Both the position numbers and the translations under genes were made by a program. Shown in pieces: positions 7,384 to 15,245 of a stretch of 22,588 bases of DNA. The stretch is from an uncultured Porphyromonadaceae bacterium (GTDB taxonomy: Bacteria; Bacteroidota; Bacteroidia; Bacteroidales; Muribaculaceae), in assembly GCA_947176285.1 (NCBI GenBank), contig CAMWQF010000013.1:1-22588 (forward strand). Direction: 5' to 3'. Every line of letters starts with the position of its first letter. Positions within the stretch are counted from its first letter, which is position 1. A model generated the notes under the pieces. It ran no database searches. It saw only the letters and a program-made list of their open reading frames with translations, and was not told where the DNA came from.

Positions 7384-8229
7384 ATGTCGCAAGGAAGAAG
7401 AAGGCTCAACATATCGCTTATCATCCTGAGCATACTGCTCGCTGGATGGGCTGTCTGGATATGCCGGCAGCCTTCTTCCTCTTATACCGCGCCCTCCCTA
7501 TCTGAGGTGTTTCCGGCGGATTCGGTTGATAAGCCGGAATCATATCCCGATATCATAGCCTCTCCCGTAGGGACTGCCAATACTATCGATAGCATTACAG
7601 ACACTCCTTCCACAACTACTTACAAACAGGAAGTCGCGACTCCGGTCAGAACTACACATATGCATGACATTGACCTGCTGAAAATGACCGGTATACATCC
7701 TTTCAGTGCAGAAGCAAGGAAGGTGCTTAGCGGAAACCTTGAAGAATCCGACTCTATGAGTCGTCATAGGATTCTTAGTTACTGTGAGCACCTTCGTACT
7801 TCCTACACTACACGCGACATAGACTTTCTTCGACAGGTATTCAGCGACAACGCCCTAATCATAATCGGCCATACAGTGCGCACTGCTGATGCATCATCTC
7901 CAAAAGGGACTCAAAAGGTCATTTACAGCCGACGATCAAAACGAGAATACCTCTCCAATCTTGCCAGGATATTCGACTCAGGTAAGGATATCGACCTCAA
8001 TTTCTCCGGATTTCGTATTCGGCGACACCCCACAATGGAGGGTATATATGGCGTCACTCTGCGCCAACAATATTCTTGCGGAGACTACTCAGATGATGGA
8101 TGGCTATTTCTTCTATGGGATTTCCGTGACCCTTCAATGCCTTTGATTCATGTTCGTACTTGGCAACCCGTACGCTCTCTCTCTGGCGAGGACGATATCA
8201 TTGACATGTCTGACTTCAACCTTGATTAA
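7384..8229 (+). CDS. membrane-anchored protein with NTF2-like C-terminal domain
   Basis: This 281-residue protein has a basic N-terminus (SQGRRRLN), one membrane segment at about 9-26 without a lipobox Cys, and a Ser/Thr/Pro-rich linker to about residue 100. A conserved-looking globular domain of about 180 residues follows. That domain begins with a long helix (RILSYCEHLRTSYTTRDIDFLRQVF) followed by strands with the pattern GIYGVTLRQQYS and DGWLFLLWDF...IHVRTWQP, which fits an NTF2-like cone fold of the kind used for ligand binding or scaffolding. I know similar hypothetical proteins only from Bacteroidales, with no defined function. The topology implies a periplasmic domain tethered to the inner membrane. 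The next gene starts 3 nt later, so translation of the two is probably coupled. Confidence 0.62.
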   Translation: MSQGRRRLNISLIILSILLAGWAVWICRQPSSSYTAPSLSEVFPADSVDKPESYPDIIASPVGTANTIDSITDTPSTTTYKQEVATPVRTTHMHDIDLLKMTGIHPFSAEARKVLSGNLEESDSMSRHRILSYCEHLRTSYTTRDIDFLRQVFSDNALIIIGHTVRTADASSPKGTQKVIYSRRSKREYLSNLARIFDSGKDIDLNFSGFRIRRHPTMEGIYGVTLRQQYSCGDYSDDGWLFLLWDFRDPSMPLIHVRTWQPVRSLSGEDDIIDMSDFNLD

Positions 8230-8232
8230 ATT

Positions 8233-9252
8233 ATGAAGACGCTACTACGAATGCTATTGCCTCATATGCTGATCGCCATAACAGCGTTTCTATCCCCTGC
8301 CATAAGCGTGGCAAGGGATTTTCAGGTAGCGTCTTTCCGCGCACTCCCAAACGATGTCTCGGCATTCATAAACCCTGTTCGTGATCTAAACGACGAAGAC
8401 TGCGCACTCTTGAAAGTAGTAGCTCCTTCTGATTTCGCATTCTCTACTCCACTCGGGATAGTGAAAAGGGTTGATAAGACTGGTGAGATATGGCTATATC
8501 TGCCCCGTGGCTCGAAAAAAATCACGCTAAAGCATGCAGAGTGGGGGGTGCTACGCGACTATGAGTTTCCATTCAGACTTGAAAGTCACAAAACCTATGA
8601 AATTTCTCTTCAATATCCTCAGATACTTTCTCCAGGTCACTCCTTTGGAGCGCCTGAAACCGTCACTATCCGCGACACGCTCATCGTGACACATATCGAC
8701 ACTCTTATTGTGCGACCCGAAAAACCAAAGATTCCAATGGAATTTGACTATACGGCAGCAATAGGAGTCGGAGGTAAAGTCCCTTATACTTATTGCTCGC
8801 TAATGGCGGCACTTATGAAACGACATGGTGGCTACATACGCTTTTCCTTCAATGGTGGATCTATGGAATCCGTCGAAGCATATTGCGACAGACATGGACT
8901 TGTCGATGGCAGCGAGAGGTTTTATTCCGGTGCTACGCGCCGCAAGGTTTACATGGTCGGAGCCGGAGCAATCCATCGGATTTCCGACAAGATAGTTCTC
9001 TTCGAAGGGTTGGGATATGCCGACAACACCCTTGATTGGCAACTTGCCCCATCGGAAGGTGGAGGCTACGTGAGAAATTCTTATTTCAGTAATAAAGGCA
9101 TTACAGTGGAAGCCGGTATTCATTATAGATTCAAACGTCTGCTCATTACGGCATCTGTGATGACTCTTAAAGGAACCGAATGGTTCGGGTCAGTTGGAAT
9201 TGGAGTCCGGATAGGAAAAGATGACATACGTAAAATTATGACTTTAAAATGA
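8233..9252 (+). CDS. secreted beta-rich envelope protein of unknown function
   Basis: This 339-residue protein has a cleavable signal peptide (about 1-27, ending ISVA). The first domain (about 28-140: QVASFRALPNDVSAFINPVRDLNDEDCALLKVV, then GEIWLYLPRGSKKITLKH) has a PEGA-like all-beta look seen in Bacteroidales hypothetical proteins. After a linker, the last 170 residues alternate hydrophobic and polar residues with many Gly and aromatic positions (for example RLLITASVMTLKGTEWFGSVGIGVRIG), suggesting a small outer-membrane barrel or a beta-sheet domain. Its ATG follows the upstream stop by 3 nt and its own stop overlaps the next start by 4 nt, so it belongs to the same translation unit. The two-domain reading is inference; no enzyme motif is visible. 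Confidence 0.6.
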   Translation: MKTLLRMLLPHMLIAITAFLSPAISVARDFQVASFRALPNDVSAFINPVRDLNDEDCALLKVVAPSDFAFSTPLGIVKRVDKTGEIWLYLPRGSKKITLKHAEWGVLRDYEFPFRLESHKTYEISLQYPQILSPGHSFGAPETVTIRDTLIVTHIDTLIVRPEKPKIPMEFDYTAAIGVGGKVPYTYCSLMAALMKRHGGYIRFSFNGGSMESVEAYCDRHGLVDGSERFYSGATRRKVYMVGAGAIHRISDKIVLFEGLGYADNTLDWQLAPSEGGGYVRNSYFSNKGITVEAGIHYRFKRLLITASVMTLKGTEWFGSVGIGVRIGKDDIRKIMTLK

Positions 9253-10898
9253 AACGCCATATATACATATTCATCACCTTTATGTTCGCTTTGATTGCGA
9301 CAGCCTGTTCGGAGCATTCGCGCCCTGACAATCCGGAACCTTCGATAAGTATTTCAGAGGCTTACGATATTTCTCGAACAGAGGCAACCATCAAGGCTAC
9401 AATAGAACGTCATGGAAGCGGAACTCTTAGTTATATGCGGCTCGTTTGCAAAAATATCTCAGAGCAAAATACTGAAAGCAACGGCAGTTTCATTCTCCAG
9501 GGTGATCCATCAATCTCTACATTCGAATTCCACCTCAGCGACCTTAACCCCGGGGCATCATACTCTTGCCTTCTTGAAGCGGGCACTGAGACCGCGTCGC
9601 TGAAATCAAACGCGATAACATTCACCACTATCCCAAATGATCTTCCGAAAGTTTCAGACCTTACGATTCTTTCCACAGGACCTCTTGGCATAATAGTCAA
9701 GTTTGCTATCCTTGACGATGGTGGGGAAGAAATCATCGCAGCCGGATGCGAGATAAAGGAAGTCGGGAACCATGAAAAAAGACGGATATATGCCACAGAC
9801 TTAGAGCATCAGCCGTCAGACCTGCAACTAAACATAACAGGGCTTGTTCCCTCAACTGCCTACGACATTACTCCATTTGCCTCAAATTCAAGTGGAGAAA
9901 GTTATGGCGAGACATTGGAATATACCACAAAAGAGTCGGTTATCTTAACCGAGCCTGGAGTGCTTGCCGCTCTATTTGAAAGTAATAACATAACAGATAT
10001 TGAAAGTATCACGATTGCAGGACCTATGAATGGCGATGATTTCCGGACGCTCCGTAGTTTCCTCGGGGCTCCTTCTAATGGCGATTCCCGGCTTCATATA
10101 TCCGACATTGATCTTACTGACGTTAGTATAGTAGATGGCGGAGGTTCCTACGACGGACAACGCTTTACGATTGATAATTGTATATCAACAGGATTATTCG
10201 CTAACTGCATCAGCCTGCGCCACGCAAAACTTCCCAACTCTGCGATATCAATTGAGCGCGACGCATTCTCCGGTTGCTCGGTGTTTGAGACTCTAACTGT
10301 TCCTGCCGGAGTAGAGAAACTACTTCCTTCCTCCGACTGCGCAGCACTCAGGGCAATAGAAGTATCGGAAGCCAATCCCTATTTCATATCTAATCAGGGA
10401 GTGCTTCTTAATGCTGACGCTTCTGAGATCATTTGGTTCCCTTGTGGAAAGACGGGTGAATACCTGTTCCCATCCACAATTTCTTCCATTGGAGAGAACG
10501 CTTTTTTAGGAACATCCATAACGAAACTAATAATTCCCTCCGGTGTGACATCAATCAGTCGCGGAGCCTTTGCCGGTTGCTCGCTGACAGAAATCAGACT
10601 GCCCGACAATTTGACCAATGTCTCGGAAGGAATGTTTCAGAATTGCTCCGGACTTATCAGTGTATATCTCGGATCAGCAACTGAATATATAGGGAACTTC
10701 GTTTTTGATGGCACCTCCATTCGCGACATTTGTATTGCTGCAGAGATACCGCCATACACGATGGAGGACGCATTCCTTAACGGTGACTCTACCATATTCG
10801 GACTATGTACTTTGCACGTACCTGTCGGATACAAGAAATTGTACTCTAACCATAGGCAATGGGGCGCTTTCAGCCACATCGAGGAATTCCAACCATAA
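9249..10898 (+). CDS. FN3 plus BspA-type LRR surface lipoprotein
   Basis: This 549-residue lipoprotein has the lipobox ATAC (Cys20). After it come two fibronectin-III-like repeats (about 30-125 and 130-225, with GASYSCLLEAGTETASLKS and STAYDITPFASNSSGES as the typical final strands). BspA-type LRR_5 repeats follow from about 300 to 520 (FSGCSVFETLTVPAGVEKL, ISSIGENAFLGTSITKLIIP, FAGCSLTEIRLPDNL), then a closing segment resembling the BspA end (LHVPVGYKKLYSNHRQWGAF). BspA-family proteins bind extracellular matrix and other host proteins. Its LRR type matches that in the M64 peptidase protein upstream, so the two may recognise related ligands (inference). The ATG overlaps the previous stop as ATGA, and the kinase gene begins 6 nt downstream. 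Confidence 0.82.
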   Translation: MKRHIYIFITFMFALIATACSEHSRPDNPEPSISISEAYDISRTEATIKATIERHGSGTLSYMRLVCKNISEQNTESNGSFILQGDPSISTFEFHLSDLNPGASYSCLLEAGTETASLKSNAITFTTIPNDLPKVSDLTILSTGPLGIIVKFAILDDGGEEIIAAGCEIKEVGNHEKRRIYATDLEHQPSDLQLNITGLVPSTAYDITPFASNSSGESYGETLEYTTKESVILTEPGVLAALFESNNITDIESITIAGPMNGDDFRTLRSFLGAPSNGDSRLHISDIDLTDVSIVDGGGSYDGQRFTIDNCISTGLFANCISLRHAKLPNSAISIERDAFSGCSVFETLTVPAGVEKLLPSSDCAALRAIEVSEANPYFISNQGVLLNADASEIIWFPCGKTGEYLFPSTISSIGENAFLGTSITKLIIPSGVTSISRGAFAGCSLTEIRLPDNLTNVSEGMFQNCSGLISVYLGSATEYIGNFVFDGTSIRDICIAAEIPPYTMEDAFLNGDSTIFGLCTLHVPVGYKKLYSNHRQWGAFSHIEEFQP

Positions 10899-10904
10899 TA
10901 AGTC

Positions 10905-11828
10905 ATGGATAGAAAAGAATACGACAACAATTCGAAAGATTTGTCACGGGAACTTTCCGATTCTGATTCCGGAATATATGCAGATAAGGAAAGTGCTCGG
11001 GAAGACCTAAACGGAATCTTCTCCAATAGGTTCTCCAACATCAACCTCCTCTATAGTTCAGAACATGGAGGAACGGAGATTCACGCTGCTACCCGCTACG
11101 GAAAGCGGTTTGTATTGAAGGGATTGCGCAGCGAATATCGTGATGATCCTGTCTGCAACATATGTATGGCAAAAGAGTTCGAGATTGGCATGACGCTTGA
11201 TCATCCAAACATAAGGCGAACAGTCGGTTTTGAGAATGTTGACACCCTTGGGAAGAGGATAATTCTCGAATACATCGACGGCGTCACACTCTCTGATATG
11301 ATTTCAGAAAGAAGTCTTGCTCCGGAAAGGGCAACAGCAGTCGCACGGCAGATAGCCGACGCTTTGAGATATTTGCATGGTAAGCAAATATGCCATCGCG
11401 ATCTCAAACCGGAAAATATACTGATACCCTATAAGGGCGACAATGTAAAGATCATTGATTTCAACCTGTCTGACAGTGACGACTACATTATTTTGAAGAA
11501 TCGCGCGGGATCGAAAAAATATATGGCTCCGGAACTGTCTGATCACGGGAGCAAGCCTACTCCCGAGACTGATTTCTACTCTCTCGGTGTTGTCATGAAG
11601 GAACTCTCCGAAGCAAGTGGTAACTTATGGTTGGCAAAGGTAGCAGAGCGATGTATGGACACGGATCCGCAAAAGCGTTGGGAAGGTATAGCCATGTTGG
11701 AGAATGATCCCGAGGCATCCGAATCCGACTCTTGGACGGAAAGGATACTCTCCTCAAAAATCCTAACTTACATCCTCTCCGCGATATGCGTCCTCCTCGC
11801 TATCTTCATTACTCTCCACTATTGGTAG
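10905..11828 (+). CDS. tail-anchored eukaryotic-like Ser/Thr protein kinase, DFN variant
   Basis: This 307-residue protein has a Hanks-type kinase domain at about 40-270. Visible residues are the ATP-binding Lys72 (RFVLKGL), the alpha-C Glu in KEFEIG, the catalytic loop HRDLKPEN (H164-R165-D166), the metal-binding Asp185 in DFN (not DFG), APE at 208-210 and DFYSLGV. The glycine-rich loop is poor (YSSEHGGTEIH). The last 22 or so residues (ILTYILSAICVLLAIFITLHYW) form a single membrane anchor with almost no tail, leaving the kinase in the cytoplasm. The N-terminal 35 residues are charged and probably disordered. HRD and metal Asp are intact, so activity is likely despite DFN. Being encoded 6 nt after surface genes suggests it phosphorylates locus or regulator proteins (inference). 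Confidence 0.85.
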   Translation: MDRKEYDNNSKDLSRELSDSDSGIYADKESAREDLNGIFSNRFSNINLLYSSEHGGTEIHAATRYGKRFVLKGLRSEYRDDPVCNICMAKEFEIGMTLDHPNIRRTVGFENVDTLGKRIILEYIDGVTLSDMISERSLAPERATAVARQIADALRYLHGKQICHRDLKPENILIPYKGDNVKIIDFNLSDSDDYIILKNRAGSKKYMAPELSDHGSKPTPETDFYSLGVVMKELSEASGNLWLAKVAERCMDTDPQKRWEGIAMLENDPEASESDSWTERILSSKILTYILSAICVLLAIFITLHYW

Positions 11829-11877
11829 TTACGCTCGGCTCTCATTTCTGACACCCCTTATGAACCTTAAATTGATC

Positions 11878-11901
11878 ATTAATCATTCACAATTAATCAT
11901 T
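11878..11901 (+). promoter_or_regulatory. direct repeat ATTAATCATT upstream of the HTH gene, candidate operator
   Basis: ATTAATCATT occurs at 11878-11887 and 11892-11901, a 14-nt period, directly before ATG 11910 in the 81-nt gap after the kinase gene. Related GATCATT and CATTGAT half-sites extend it on both sides. No good TAnnTTTG promoter lies in the gap. The site could serve autoregulation by the following regulator or simply be an AT-rich leader. Confidence 0.3.
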
Positions 11902-11909
11902 GATAAGAT

Positions 11910-12521
11910 ATGGACAAAGAAGCATTGGCCGCCATAGTAAGGATTACCAATGAAAACCTTGGATATGAACCTACTACTCCTACCGGATTCAACGATCTCA
12001 GCCGCCAGATTAAGCAGATCACCGGAGACTCCCTCAGCCTTTCTTCGATAAAAAGGTTGTGGGGCTACATACCGTATGACGGAGAATTCTCACCCACAAC
12101 CCTCAATATACTTGCCCGTTACAACGGAATGAAAGATTGGGAGTCATTTAAGAAAAGCATTGAGCAAAATACCGGTGTCGACGACGAATCCGGATTTCAC
12201 GACGACACCATCACAGATACAAGCAAATACAAGATTGGTGACAAAATAGTGCTAAGTTGGAACGACGGTAAAGAATGCGAACTCGAATGTGTAGGGCATA
12301 TGAGATTTCGTGTGTTAAGAGCAGAAAACATAAAATTGAAGAACAGCGATATCGTAACACTCCATACCCTCTGCATTGGTCAACCCGTCTACATTAGCGA
12401 TATTATACGTGGCGACATGCAGTTCACTACCTATGTCGGTGCAAAGAAAGGAGGCCTCCTATCAATACAAGAAGTAATAAAAAATTGTAAAAAGAGCGGA
12501 AAATCAAGCGAAATTTACTAA
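11910..12521 (+). CDS. HTH-type DNA-binding regulator (Bacteroidetes-specific type)
   Basis: This 203-residue protein has no signal peptide. The N-terminal part (about 1-85) is helical with a helix-turn-helix-like stretch (GFNDLSRQIKQIT then SLSLSSIKRLWGYI), followed by TLNILARYNGMKDWESFKK. I recognise this arrangement from Bacteroidales hypothetical regulators. After an acidic linker, the C-terminal half (about 105-190) looks like a small beta-barrel (IGDKIVLSW, ELECVGHMRFRV, SDIVTLHTL, PVYISDIIRG), perhaps a ligand-sensing or dimerisation domain. Its place at the end of the surface locus, after the kinase, makes it the likely local regulator and possible kinase target (inference). Direct repeats sit before its start. 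Its 3' end contains the predicted promoter of the next gene. Confidence 0.62.
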   Translation: MDKEALAAIVRITNENLGYEPTTPTGFNDLSRQIKQITGDSLSLSSIKRLWGYIPYDGEFSPTTLNILARYNGMKDWESFKKSIEQNTGVDDESGFHDDTITDTSKYKIGDKIVLSWNDGKECELECVGHMRFRVLRAENIKLKNSDIVTLHTLCIGQPVYISDIIRGDMQFTTYVGAKKGGLLSIQEVIKNCKKSGKSSEIY

Positions 12522-12526
12522 TTTTG
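12519..12526 (+). promoter_or_regulatory. TAnnTTTG promoter element 4 nt before the aroB fusion start
   Basis: TAATTTTG is an exact -7 match. It overlaps the last codon and stop of the regulator gene and ends 4 nt before ATG 12531. Transcription from it would begin at or very near the start codon, giving a leaderless mRNA. No TTTG is present at the proper -33 spacing, so activity is uncertain. Confidence 0.4.
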
Positions 12527-12530
12527 CAGT

Positions 12531-14219
12531 ATGATTAAAGCTGCTTTGATTGATATGGATGGAGTTCTTTATGACTCCATGAAATACCATACCCTCGCCT
12601 GGAAACAGATGATGGATGAAAATGGCGTAGTATGCAGCCGCGATGAGTTCTACCTCTATGAAGGAATGACAGGAGCGGCTACAATCGACCTTATATGGCA
12701 ACGAGAATTCGGAAAACCTTGCGATCCGGACAAACGCACCGCCTTATATGACTATAAAACAAAAATTTTTAAAAGCATCGGAGGCAACGAGCCAATGCCA
12801 GGTGCCGATCGTATGCTCCGCACTCTGTGCGAGCGTGGCATTAAGTGCGTAGTAGTGACCGGAAGCGGTCAAGCTTCACTGATCGACAATATAAGAAATG
12901 ATTATCCCGGTGTGTTTGCAGAAGGAATGATGGTCACTGCTCATGATGTGACTAAGGGAAAGCCCGATCCTGAGCCATATCTCAGAGGCCTTGAAAAGGC
13001 AGGAGTCTCACCGGAAGAGGCAATCGTGATAGAGAATGCTCCTTTAGGCGTAAGGGCAGGGGTGGCTGCCGGAATAAAGACGATGGCTGTATGCACAGGT
13101 CCTATTCCTAAAAAGAATTTCCAAGATGAAAAGGCTTGGGGCATATTCCCTTCAATGACAGAATTTGCCGACATGCTTCCTCTTGTGATTGATATTCTTA
13201 ATGCAGATTCCCCTTACATTCTTGCAGATTCAAATACATCCGATCTCGTTGTAGCCCGATTGGCTGAGCAGATTCCGTATTTAGACAATATTCCTAGGTG
13301 TGTGATACCGGCTGGGGATGATCATAAGAATGTGGAGTCGCTGACAAATGTTTGGCGCATGCTTTCTGAAAAAGGTGCTACCCGACGCTCAACTCTATTT
13401 TGTATAGGTGGTGGGATGGTGACAGATCTTGGAGGGTTTGCTGCTGCTACTTTCAAAAGGGGAATGGACTGCATAAACGTCTCTACCACTCTGTTGGGTA
13501 TGGTGGATGCTGCTACTGGAGGGAAAACCGCTATCAATTTCGACGGACTTAAAAATGAGGTGGGAGTATTCGCTATGCCGAAAGATGTAGTGATAATCCC
13601 GGAGACTCTTGACACTCTACCTATAGATGAATTGCTATCAGGCTATGCTGAAATGCTCAAGACTGCCCTTATTGCTGATCCTGAGATGTATGAGGCTCTG
13701 CTTGATGTAGATAAATATATCAGCGACCGGCGTGCGCTCCTGCCTTGGATCTTGAGATGTATTGAAATTAAAACAGGGGTGACGACCCGCGACCCTAAAG
13801 AAAAAGGAGAACGGAAAATCCTAAATTTCGGTCACACTGCAGGGCATGCTTTTGAGTCTCAGGCACTCCTTAACGGAAAACCTATAGCTCATGGAATTGC
13901 GGTGGCTCATGGACTGTTGTGGGAACTGATTCTCTCAGCCACTGCCTGTAGGAATAATAGGGATGGGATGCTCCCATCATCATATCTTTATCCTTATGCT
14001 TCTATGCTGAAAGAGAATTATCCATCGCTTGGCGTGAAATGCTCAGATATCGATCAGTTGATCTCGCTGATGCGCCACGATAAGAAAAATACTTCTCCCG
14101 ATAGCATAAATTTCACGCTTATTAATGAAATTGGTAAGCCGGAATGGGATAATTATCCCACTGATGAGGAAATCAGAAGTGCTTTTGAGATTTATGGAGA
14201 TCTTATGGGCAATCATTGA
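12531..14219 (+). CDS. aroB: HAD-family phosphatase fused to 3-dehydroquinate synthase
   Basis: This 562-residue protein has two parts. Residues 1 to about 220 are a HAD hydrolase of the beta-phosphoglucomutase/CbbY type: nucleophile and acid in DMDGVLYD (D8, D10), VVVTGSG (motif II), KGKPDPEPYL (motif III Lys) and VIENAPLGVRAG (motif IV, Asn in place of the second acidic residue). Residues from about 225 on are dehydroquinate synthase, which turns DAHP into 3-dehydroquinate in the shikimate pathway using NAD and a divalent metal. Signs are CIGGGMVTDLGGF (NAD loop), STTLLGMVDAATGGKTAIN, SGYAEMLK (metal ligand E374), LNFGHTAGHAFE (H435) and AHGIAVAHG (H454). All expected metal ligands are present. 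AroB is normally a stand-alone protein of about 350 residues, so this is a true fusion in one frame. The HAD substrate is unknown. Confidence 0.9.
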   Translation: MIKAALIDMDGVLYDSMKYHTLAWKQMMDENGVVCSRDEFYLYEGMTGAATIDLIWQREFGKPCDPDKRTALYDYKTKIFKSIGGNEPMPGADRMLRTLCERGIKCVVVTGSGQASLIDNIRNDYPGVFAEGMMVTAHDVTKGKPDPEPYLRGLEKAGVSPEEAIVIENAPLGVRAGVAAGIKTMAVCTGPIPKKNFQDEKAWGIFPSMTEFADMLPLVIDILNADSPYILADSNTSDLVVARLAEQIPYLDNIPRCVIPAGDDHKNVESLTNVWRMLSEKGATRRSTLFCIGGGMVTDLGGFAAATFKRGMDCINVSTTLLGMVDAATGGKTAINFDGLKNEVGVFAMPKDVVIIPETLDTLPIDELLSGYAEMLKTALIADPEMYEALLDVDKYISDRRALLPWILRCIEIKTGVTTRDPKEKGERKILNFGHTAGHAFESQALLNGKPIAHGIAVAHGLLWELILSATACRNNRDGMLPSSYLYPYASMLKENYPSLGVKCSDIDQLISLMRHDKKNTSPDSINFTLINEIGKPEWDNYPTDEEIRSAFEIYGDLMGNH

Positions 14220-14235
14220 ACATAATATTTGAAAA

Positions 14236-15237
14236 ATGAAAAAAGCCTTGCAATATATTATTCCGGTGCTTTTGTCGGTGCTTCTGCTGTGGTATCTCTT
14301 CAAGAAGGTAAACTTCAAGGATGCCATGGATATTGTGAGTCATGGAGTTGACTATTGGTGGATTTTAGCAGCCATGGGCATAAGTGTGTTTTCACATATA
14401 TTCCGTGCCATGAGATGGCATATACAGCTCGATGCCCTAAATGTCAAGACCACACTTATGGAACTTACGTGCAGCGTATTCGGATGCTACGCCATAAATC
14501 TTGTGCTTCCTCGTGTGGGTGAAATTTGGCGTTGCACATTTGTGGCAAGCCGATCGAAAGCGCATTTCACCACTGTGGTGGGTTCAATGATGGCTGAACG
14601 TTTGATGGATACTGTCACAGTGCTGGCACTTACTCTGTTTACTTTTGTTGTGGCAGGGCAGGCTCTTATGTCGTTTATGGAGAAATTTCCCGTGGGAGCG
14701 GATATTGTCAATTTCCTATATTCTCCATGGCTATGGGTATGTATTGTTGTCGGAATTCTTATTGCTTGGTGGACATTGAAAAGATATTGGAACACTCCGT
14801 TGCTTGTCAGGCTTAGAAAATGGAGTTCTGAAATCTGGAATGGCTTTTATGCTGTGGTGAAAATGCCCGGGAAGTGGAAATTTCTGATGCTTTCGTTCGC
14901 TATCTGGGGTTGCTACTATTTTCAGTTGTATGTGGCATTCTATGCCTTCGACTTCACACGTGCATTATGTTTCGAAAATGGAATGGCGTTCGGACTTCTT
15001 CCATGTCTTGTCACTTTTGTCCTCTCATCTATTGGCATGGCAGTTCCAAGCAACGGAGGCCTTGGTCCATGGAATATTGCTGTGATGTTCGGGCTTGCTG
15101 TCTATGGTATACCGGATGTTGAAGGGGCTGCTTTTTCCATTCTTCAATGGAGTGGACAGACTGTAATGTTGATCATACTTGGAATTTTTACTGCGGTCTG
15201 GACTGGTGTTACATCTCGGGCAGTAATGAAAAAATAG
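14236..15237 (+). CDS. flippase-like membrane protein (LPG synthase TM / UPF0104 family)
   Basis: This 333-residue polytopic protein has about eight membrane segments, beginning ALQYIIPVLLSVLLLWYLF. It carries the family marks FRAMRWHIQL after the second segment, NLVLPRVGEIWRCTFV, MMAERLMDTVTVLAL and the late PSNGGLGPWNIAVMF. This matches the LPG_synthase_TM (PF03706) superfamily, which covers the flippase half of MprF and stand-alone members thought to move lipids or lipid-linked intermediates across the inner membrane. There is no synthase domain here, so it is not a full MprF. It starts 16 nt after aroB and is followed 8 nt later by the next gene, consistent with one operon. Substrate unknown. 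Confidence 0.82.
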   Translation: MKKALQYIIPVLLSVLLLWYLFKKVNFKDAMDIVSHGVDYWWILAAMGISVFSHIFRAMRWHIQLDALNVKTTLMELTCSVFGCYAINLVLPRVGEIWRCTFVASRSKAHFTTVVGSMMAERLMDTVTVLALTLFTFVVAGQALMSFMEKFPVGADIVNFLYSPWLWVCIVVGILIAWWTLKRYWNTPLLVRLRKWSSEIWNGFYAVVKMPGKWKFLMLSFAIWGCYYFQLYVAFYAFDFTRALCFENGMAFGLLPCLVTFVLSSIGMAVPSNGGLGPWNIAVMFGLAVYGIPDVEGAAFSILQWSGQTVMLIILGIFTAVWTGVTSRAVMKK

Positions 15238-15245
15238 AAAAAAGA

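Noticed and set aside
8793..9123. Small reading frames on both strands inside the beta-rich protein gene
   Set aside because: Shadows of the 8233-9252 gene; no start context or recognisable product.
15147..15245. Upstream in-frame extension of the acidic membrane protein from ATG 15147
   Set aside because: It lies inside the flippase gene and encodes sequence unlike the rest; ATG 15246 sits 8 nt after the flippase stop, as expected.
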